From positions 1 to 6,770 of the forward strand of contig JAGTUZ010000224.1 of NCBI GenBank assembly GCA_018224415.1: a DNA stretch of 6,770 nt, written 5' to 3'. Shown here piece by piece: positions 6,654 through 6,770 of the stretch (the first letter of the stretch is position 1; each line of letters starts with the position of its first letter). The DNA is from Bacteroidota bacterium. GTDB lineage: Bacteria; Bacteroidota; Ignavibacteria; SZUA-365. The notes below the pieces were generated by a model that saw only the letters and a list, made by a program, of their open reading frames with translations, did not search any database and was not told where the DNA came from. The translations under genes and the position numbers were made by a program.

Positions 6654-6770
6654 CTACTCCTCGAACATCCCGTTGGCGTCGGTTTTCAGGATGAGCAGGT
6701 CCTGATCACCGCTGCCATAGGACTGCGTGGTGCCGGTCAGAACGAAGCTGCCGTCCGCGACAGCGCAGAC
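6654..6770 (-). CDS. C-terminal 38 residues of a repeat (beta-propeller-like) protein, truncated by the window edge
   Basis: The minus-strand frame is open from the window end to a TAG at 6656-6654. The residues include DGSFVLTGTTQSYGSGDQDL, then LILKTDANGMFEE and the stop. The pattern G-x-F-V-L-x-G-x-T, Ser-Tyr-Gly-x-Gly, Asp, then I-L-K-T-D-A-N-G is that of short propeller-blade repeats common in large secreted proteins of Bacteroidota and Ignavibacteria. This implies several more repeats and a signal peptide upstream, which cannot be seen. The protein ends within a few residues of the repeat, so no separate type IX secretion sorting domain follows it. It lies 83 bp upstream of the GT2 start on the same strand and is probably a separate transcription unit. 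The specific function is unknown. Confidence 0.75.
   Translation of the reverse strand, partial: VCAVADGSFVLTGTTQSYGSGDQDLLILKTDANGMFEE

Noticed and set aside
5806..6705. 299-codon plus-strand open frame antisense to the GT2 gene
   Set aside because: It mirrors the GT2 gene and runs across the intergenic gap into the end of the repeat-protein gene; no motif supports it.

Overview
The window looks like chromosomal DNA from a GC-rich Gram-negative bacterium. An RND efflux pump and two lipopolysaccharide (LPS) core-type glycosyltransferases imply an outer membrane. Three weaker signs point to the FCB group (Bacteroidota, Ignavibacteria or relatives): a C-terminal fragment of the repeat type ending in ILKTDANG, promoter-like TTTG and TAnnTTTG boxes, and poor Shine-Dalgarno sequences in front of two of the three visible starts. 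This placement is inference, because there is no rRNA or marker gene.

Layout. Bases 1-2169 (+) hold the C-terminal two thirds of an RND-type (HAE class) inner-membrane drug exporter, whose 5' end lies outside the window. A probable intrinsic terminator (2188-2220) and a tentative promoter follow. Bases 2269-4686 (+) encode a complete Lon-family AAA protease of the AAA_32/LonB-like kind. Its stop codon lies in the first copy of an 8-bp tandem repeat (GATGGGTA, 4678-4716). This repeat fills almost all of the 34-bp gap to the convergent gene and forms a G-quadruplex-type pattern on the lon-sense strand.

On the minus strand, a WaaE/KdtX-like family 2 glycosyltransferase (6570-5776) and a family 9 glycosyltransferase of the heptosyltransferase type (5779-4721) form a tightly coupled pair with an ATGA stop/start overlap. 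They probably add sugars to the LPS inner core or to a related surface glycan. Upstream on the same strand, 6770-6654 is the last 38 codons of a secreted-type repeat protein.

How the genes relate: the exporter and the two glycosyltransferases all serve the cell envelope, and the Lon-like protease is probably a cytoplasmic quality-control enzyme with its own transcription unit. There is no mobile element, tRNA, rRNA or CRISPR array, and no gene-free stretch over 300 bases. I found no convincing undescribed multi-gene system. The points most worth a second look are the G-quadruplex/all-frame-stop repeat at the lon 3' end, the eroded nucleotide-sugar motifs in the family 2 glycosyltransferase, and the non-canonical Walker motifs in the Lon-like protein.
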